A DNA stretch of 64,000 nucleotides. Source: Knoxdaviesia capensis (Eukaryota > Ascomycota > Sordariomycetes > Microascales > Gondwanamycetaceae). Under the pieces are notes generated by a model. That model was not told the DNA's origin and searched no databases. It worked only from the letters and a program-made list of their open reading frames with translations. Shown one piece after another: positions 58,658-64,000 of the stretch (position 1 is its first letter; each line of letters opens with the position of its first letter). Made by a program: the position numbers and the translations under genes. The stretch is from the NCBI GenBank assembly GCA_001510575.1, contig LNGK01000005.1:3286574-3350573 (forward strand), in the 5' to 3' direction.

Positions 58658-59389
58658 TACGGCGGCTGTTCGTTTTGTTTTCTGACAGCCGCAGTCTTGA
58701 GGACTTGATATCTCTGGCCTCTCATATGCCTCCTTTTTTCCCCTCCACAATCATCGCTTCTCTCGAGTTCACCCCACCACACAGAACCTTCCCCCGTGCT
58801 GACCCCGCTCATGCGTGCGTATGTCTCGATATCCCCTTCATCATCTATCTTAGGGTTCATGCTCTCTGACTAGGATGCCTTGCTTCTCTTTTGTAACCTC
58901 GGCTTAATACACACCTCATTCCATGCTCGCTAGATTATACTTGGAGGATCACGTCCCGTAGCCCGTGCTGTGAAGTCGACCAGATGACAATACTCACAAC
59001 ACCCCATAGAACCACCTCTCGATGTCTTGAAAGCAACCAATCAAACTATCCAAGCGTTATCTATTCAAACGTGGCGACAAATGCTATAATCACCGGCCAA
59101 ATATTACAACAAGATAAGGAAAAGGAAGAAACAAGAAAATAATGCCGTGACGTGCGTCGCATGCTTTTGGGGTCATATATGAGTTGAGAGAGATACAGAG
59201 AGAGGTAGTAGAAAAACAAAAAGAATGCAGAGAACTATGCAAGAGACACGAGAGTGGTATGTATGCATGGACACAGAAAAAAAAACAGTGCTGCCAAAGG
59301 CTGCAAGCCCAATGGGAAATTCAAAATATTAACGAGCCGGGAATCGAATCGGAAAACTCGGAAACAAATCAAGCACACAGCTCGACCGT
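58658..59389. other. Convergent 3' region between hydrolase and ABC transporter
   Basis: These 732 nt lie between two converging stop codons. A CT-rich patch at 58730-58770, a TTAGGGTT at 58850-58857 and an A/G-rich, AT-leaning segment at 59100-59330 are visible. No gene was found. Confidence 0.5.
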
Positions 59390-62300
59390 TCACCGATCAA
59401 GAGCTTGGCTCTGGCACTAAACATCGGAGAAAAAGACACATATTAGATTCTCTGGAGCCGTAATATTTGTAAAAGGGAAGAACGTGAGAGACAGAGATAG
59501 AGAGGGAGAGAGAGGTTCTTACCATATTCCAGTACATGCCGCGCTTCTTCAGCAACTCGGAGTGGCTGCCCTGCTCCAACAACTGGCCATCACCCAAGAC
59601 AAAGATGATATCGGCGTTCTGCACGGTAGCCAGACGGTGGGCCACCACCACCATAGTGCGGCCCTGGCCGGCGCGCTCAAACGCAGCCTGCACGAGCTTC
59701 TCCGACTCCGAGTCGAGCGAGCTGGTGGCCTCGTCCAGGAGCAGCACCGACGGCTTGCGGATGAGCGCGCGCGCAATGGCCAGGCGTTGCTTCTGGCCAC
59801 CCGAGAGCGACACGCCCTTGTTGCCGAGCGATGTGTTGTAGCCGTCGGGCAGCGACACGATAAAGTCGTGGATCGACGCATCGCGGCACGCCGCGAAGAG
59901 CTCCTCGTCGGTAATGGCAGCGGGGTCGACGCCCAGGAGGACGTTGTCGCGGATGGTGCCGTGGAACAGCGTCGGCTCCTGGGCAACCAGAGACAGGTGT
60001 TGGCGGTAGGCATAGACATCGTGTTCACCGATGTTCTGGCCATTGGCGAGGATGGCACCTCCCGAAGGCTCGTAGAACCGCTCCAGGAGGGAGATGATCG
60101 ATGTCTTGCCACAGCCGGATGCGCCGACCAACGCGGCAAACTGTCCCTTCTCGATGGTGAGGTTCAGGCCACGGAAAACCGGCGAATCGCGGGTGGGGTA
60201 CTTGAAGTGCAGATCGCGAAGCTCCAACCGCATCCCACCCTCGGTGTCGGGGATCTCGACGCGTGAAGCCGGGCCGGGTCCGCTTGGCAGGGGAACACCC
60301 GTGGTGGTGGGGGCAGTCGAGATGCGAGACTCGCGGGCGTCGAGGATCCGGTTAGCACCGCCACTCGCCTGGGCGGCATTGGGTCCAAAGCTGAAGGCCT
60401 GGCCCGCACCCTCGGCTCCCTGCAGAAGAGCCATCAGACACACAAAGAAGTCTAGAGCTCCCATTTCGCGGCGTGACAGCAGCAATCCTCCGTACCAAAA
60501 CATCAGCGACTGGCAGGCAAGACTGACACTGTCGGCAAAGCCAAATAGCACCGACGTCCACAGCGCCTTGCGGAAGGCCTTGTTCACATGGTTGCTCAGC
60601 AGCGATCTGTAGTTATCGCAGATGCGGCCCTCCAGCGTCAGCGACGCCACAGTCCGGAACGCGCCGATGGATTCCGACGCAAACCGCGAGCTCTCCTCAA
60701 ACACCTCCGCATTCATCTCGTCAAACGTGATCTCGTAGCGAACACGGTAGTAGGCCATGCCAACACCAATAGGCAGCGTGACAAACAATCCCACTATGGC
60801 GAGCTTCCAGTTGAAGGCAAACGAGATGGCCACTCCGCTGATAAGCGTAGCCAGGCCGGAGAATACAAACGCTCCGTTGAGACCCAGCATCTCCTCCAGG
60901 CGCTTAGGATCTCCCTGCACATGCGAAGCAAGAGTTCCCTGAGAGTTTCCATCATCGTCAAAGAACGAGGCGGGCTGGAAGAGAATCGACTCGAAGTACT
61001 GCCGGCGGTAGATGTCGCTAATGTAGGCGGCAACATGGACAGATGTGGATGACATTATGACCTGAGCAATGCCAACACCGATAGCCAGAACCGTCCACAT
61101 CAGACCCCAGAAATTGGCGTTCTTCATAAAGTCCGGGCCGATGTCGGTGAAGTTGTTGATCGACTGAGAAAACAGGTAGGCCATGGGCGCCACGGCGGAT
61201 CCGGCACAGATGGCAGCGAGGATCGTCACGCCATACCAGGGCCAGCGAGACTGTTGTTCAACTAAGAGCACGCCAAAGCTGGCAAAGAGACCGCGCTGCT
61301 TCTTCGTCGAGTCGTCCTTGGCCTTGTCCCCAGATGCTGCCTCCTTGAGCTTGGTCACCGCCTGGACCGCCTTCTTCGATCCGCGCGTATTCAGGCGGGC
61401 GAGGGAGGGAGATTTGGACACTTCACGTCCGAGCGGAGCTGTGCCGTTGTTCTTGTCGTCCTCATCGGGAGAGGACTCCTCACTCAGTCCCTCGTCGTTG
61501 GCGGCGGGGTCTCCGAGCGAGAGCTTCTGAGCGTGGACCAGGCGGTAGTAGACACCATTCTCGTTTTCGAGCAGGCTTTGGTGGGTTCCCGATTCAGCCA
61601 CTTTGCCCTTCTGGAGAGCAACAATTCGGTCGGCTTTCATAATTGTGGACAGGCGATGAGCAATGCAGATGGTGGTGCGGTGCTGGGCGACACGGTCAAG
61701 GGCAGCCTGCACAATGCGCTCACCACGGACGTCGATGGCGCTGGTGGCTTCATCAAGAATCAGGATCTTGGGCTTCCGGACAATGCTTCGGGCAATGGCA
61801 ATTCGCTGGCGTTGGCCGCCAGACAGCTTAGCGCCGCTCTCACCGACCTTGGTGTCGTATCCGTCGGGAAGGCGGTTGATAAATTCGTCGGCAAAGGCTT
61901 CCTGGCAGGCTTCCTTGACCAGTTCCAGCTTGACGCTGTCGGGCTCGTTCTCCCACTGGGATCCGATCAGGCCATTCGCAACGTTAGAGAAGATGGTATC
62001 GTTGAACAGGAACGGTTCCTGCTGAACAAGACCGATCTGTGACCGCCAGTACCGGATATTAACGTCGTTGAGATCATGCTGGCCAATCTTGACGGTACCT
62101 CCAAGGACAACTGCAGGGCCAGTCTCTTCTTCGGTGTTCTGAGCCGGGGCCGCAAGAATGTCGTCATCCTCATCGCTATCGTCGGCGTCGGCAACGGCAG
62201 CAGCGGCGTCTCCGCCAGCATCTGCCTTCTTCTTGTTCTTTTGCTTCAGCCGAGCCTCGCGCTGCTTCTGCTTGGCCTGCGCCTTCTTTTTCTTTTCCAG

Positions 62301-64000
62301 ATCGACGGTTTCCTGAATAGCGTACTGTTCTTTGAGGGAGTACCAGCGCTGGATCAGTCCGACAATCGTGCTCTTTCCAGAACCGGACGGGCCAACGATG
62401 GCAGTAAGCTTTCCGGCCTCGAAGCGGAGATCCAGACCATCGAGAATCTTGATGTGCGGGCGGCCGGGATAGGCAAAGGTGACGTTTTCTAGAACAATGT
62501 CTTCTTCGGGGGAAACTTCAGGGTCCTTCAGATGGCCTTCCTCGGGCTTCGGGGCGTCGATGACGGTGAAAAACTGGCAGGCAGCAACCATGGCCTTTCC
62601 GGCGGCGAGAATCGGGTTGGAAACTCGCTCAAGAGACATGACAACAATCAGAACCGACAGCATGACACTACATTCAAAATACAAGCATAAAAGTTAGAAA
62701 TCAAACCCAGCCGGGATTGGTAGCCGCAGAGGGGGGGGAATATGCTTACATAGTGACTTCTCCAATGCTGTCAACGTGGCCATGAATGAAGGCCTTTGTA
62801 CCATACCAAAAGGTGACGGCGAACATGCTGTACAAGCTGAAGAACTAGACAGCCATTCCTGGTTAGATACCGCGTTCCTGTGGCCGTGGGCCGGAGAACA
62901 AAACTCACAATAAGTCCAAACTGGGCGGAAATGAACGGCGAAGCCGACTGAGCACGTCGACGGGTTTCGGTGGACCACTTGGAAAATTGATCCACCATGC
63001 GCGATTCAGCTCCGCAAGCCATTATCATATGGATTCCTCCCAAGGCCTCGCTGGCAATGGCTGTAGCTTTCTCTTCGGCCTTAGTCATGCGCGAGTGTCT
63101 CACAAGAATCAACGGCAGGAGAATAGCCAGGGTCAGGATGATAAAGAGCATGCCAGAAGCTGTGACGAGGGTGATTCTCCAGCTGTAGACAAAGGCGATG
63201 ACAACAGCTCCGACGATGGTGGCGAGATACTCGGTCAACACGCCCAGTTTCTCGGAAACGCCCAGCTGAAGGGTGTTGGCGGTGGAGGTGATGGTGGCAG
63301 CGGCCATTCCCGACGGCATAGTATCAAGGACATGGATAGACTGGCCGAAAAGGCTCTGGAGATAGTGTAGACGGATAGCGGACGACAGTCTGATGCCGAT
63401 CATTCGGAAGGAAACCTACGGACACCCAAAACGCCCCGAATCAAACGGGGAAAGCCTACTGTTAGACGCTCGGCTTTGATTAAACAGCGAGCTACGGGCA
63501 TGGAAAGACTGACCTTATTGATGTAGTTGAGGCCGAATCGAGCAATGAAGAGGCCGGTCATCAAGAGACTAGACGAGAAGTGTCAGTCTCCCGTATCCCC
63601 GGTGATTTCAGTCTGTTTTCATATATTTCAAATACGGTCCGGAAGGGCACAACTTACGCGAGTCTGTCGACTTCATGCATAAACTCCGAAGGGCTGACGT
63701 TTCCATTGGGGTCGAAAAAGCCAACAAATTTATCAACAAGTTGACCTAGATATGAGGAATAGTGGGGGGAGGTTAGTTGCCAGCTAAAGACACGAGACGT
63801 CCCGTATCCGGTGTCATCACCAAATAGAACTCACCAAACACAACGTTCATTAACGGAAGGGTCTGAAGGATCAAACAGTTAGTTCACGGTGTCTCCAGTG
63901 CCTCTGTCTCTTGCAGTTCCCAGTCCTATTTACATCTCTGAGTACATACCAGGCCTGCACCGATGGACACCAGAGCTCCCAAAGCATACGCCACAAAGTC
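59390..64000 (-). CDS. Full-length ABCB/MDR-type ABC exporter (5' end beyond the window)
   Basis: This is an ATP-driven exporter with TMD1-NBD1-TMD2-NBD2 order, as in fungal multidrug and a-factor exporters. Eight exon segments are visible: 64000-63950 (partial), 63862-63835, 63745-63658, 63568-63514, 63415-62909, 62844-62750, 62667-59523 and 59416-59390, coding 1331 residues. Only the N-terminal tens of residues are missing. NBD1 has GPSGSGKST, LSGGQRQR and ILILDEATSAID; NBD2 has GASGCGKTS, LSGGQKQR and LLLDEATSSLD, with both H-loops (AHRLST, AHRLAT), so both sites look catalytically complete. NBD1 has a ~75-residue Lys-rich then acidic insertion between Walker A and the Q-loop. The final exon encodes only CQSQALDR and stop; without it the frame would read on into intron sequence of the wrong composition. 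Substrate is unknown; drug efflux is only a family-level guess. Confidence 0.93.

Noticed and set aside
57077..58750. 557-codon open frame antisense to the hydrolase gene
   Set aside because: Arg/His/Gly-rich shadow of a very GC-rich exon, crossing both the hydrolase intron and its 3' end; not protein-like.
59330..59360. Minus-strand GATTCGATTC resembling a tRNA T-loop/B box
   Set aside because: The flanking bases cannot form a T-stem and no A box or acceptor stem is present at the right distance.

Overview
This window is nuclear DNA of a filamentous ascomycete (Pezizomycotina). The evidence is a velvet-family regulator (VelB), a transcription factor with Zn2Cys6 and C2H2 zinc fingers, short GT-AG introns (mostly 50-135 nt), GC-rich coding exons, and long pyrimidine-rich tracts upstream of start codons. 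I recognise thirteen protein-coding genes. No tRNA, rRNA, transposon ORF, CRISPR array or plasmid-like feature could be supported. All exon boundaries were worked out by hand from splice consensus, frame and protein-family continuity.

Layout: velB (1489-3510, -) lies at the left, followed by about 12.3 kb with no convincing gene. Next comes a compact block of mostly housekeeping genes. It holds a shortened YdeI/OmpD-associated protein (-) divergent from TRP4 (anthranilate phosphoribosyltransferase, +), which has a perfect Gcn4/CPC1 site in its promoter. A single-pass membrane protein with a long disordered tail (-) follows. Then come a mitochondrial class III CoA-transferase of the SUGCT type (+), a PHD-finger protein (+) and QRI7 (mitochondrial tRNA t6A synthesis, +). 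PRE2 (proteasome beta5, -) and a 1484-residue tricalbin (-) complete the block. After a 7.5 kb gene-poor stretch come a FYVE/RING Pib1-type ubiquitin ligase (-) and, divergently, a small Myb-like/AT-hook protein (+). A further 7 kb gene-poor stretch precedes a 1049-residue C2H2 plus Zn2Cys6 regulator (+). An alpha/beta hydrolase (+) follows, and then a full-length ABCB/MDR exporter (-) whose 5' end runs off the right edge.

The genes do not form a metabolic cluster. They cover development and transcription (velB, Zn-finger factor, PHD, Myb/AT-hook), proteostasis and endosomes (PRE2, Pib1-like), ER-plasma membrane contacts (tricalbin), mitochondria (SUGCT, QRI7), tryptophan synthesis (TRP4) and efflux (ABC). 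Two shared cis-features stand out. Telobox-like TTAGGGTT motifs recur in the intergenic DNA of the housekeeping block. Strong purine/pyrimidine strand asymmetry marks the upstream regions of velB, tricalbin and the Zn-finger factor, and also appears at places where no gene was found.
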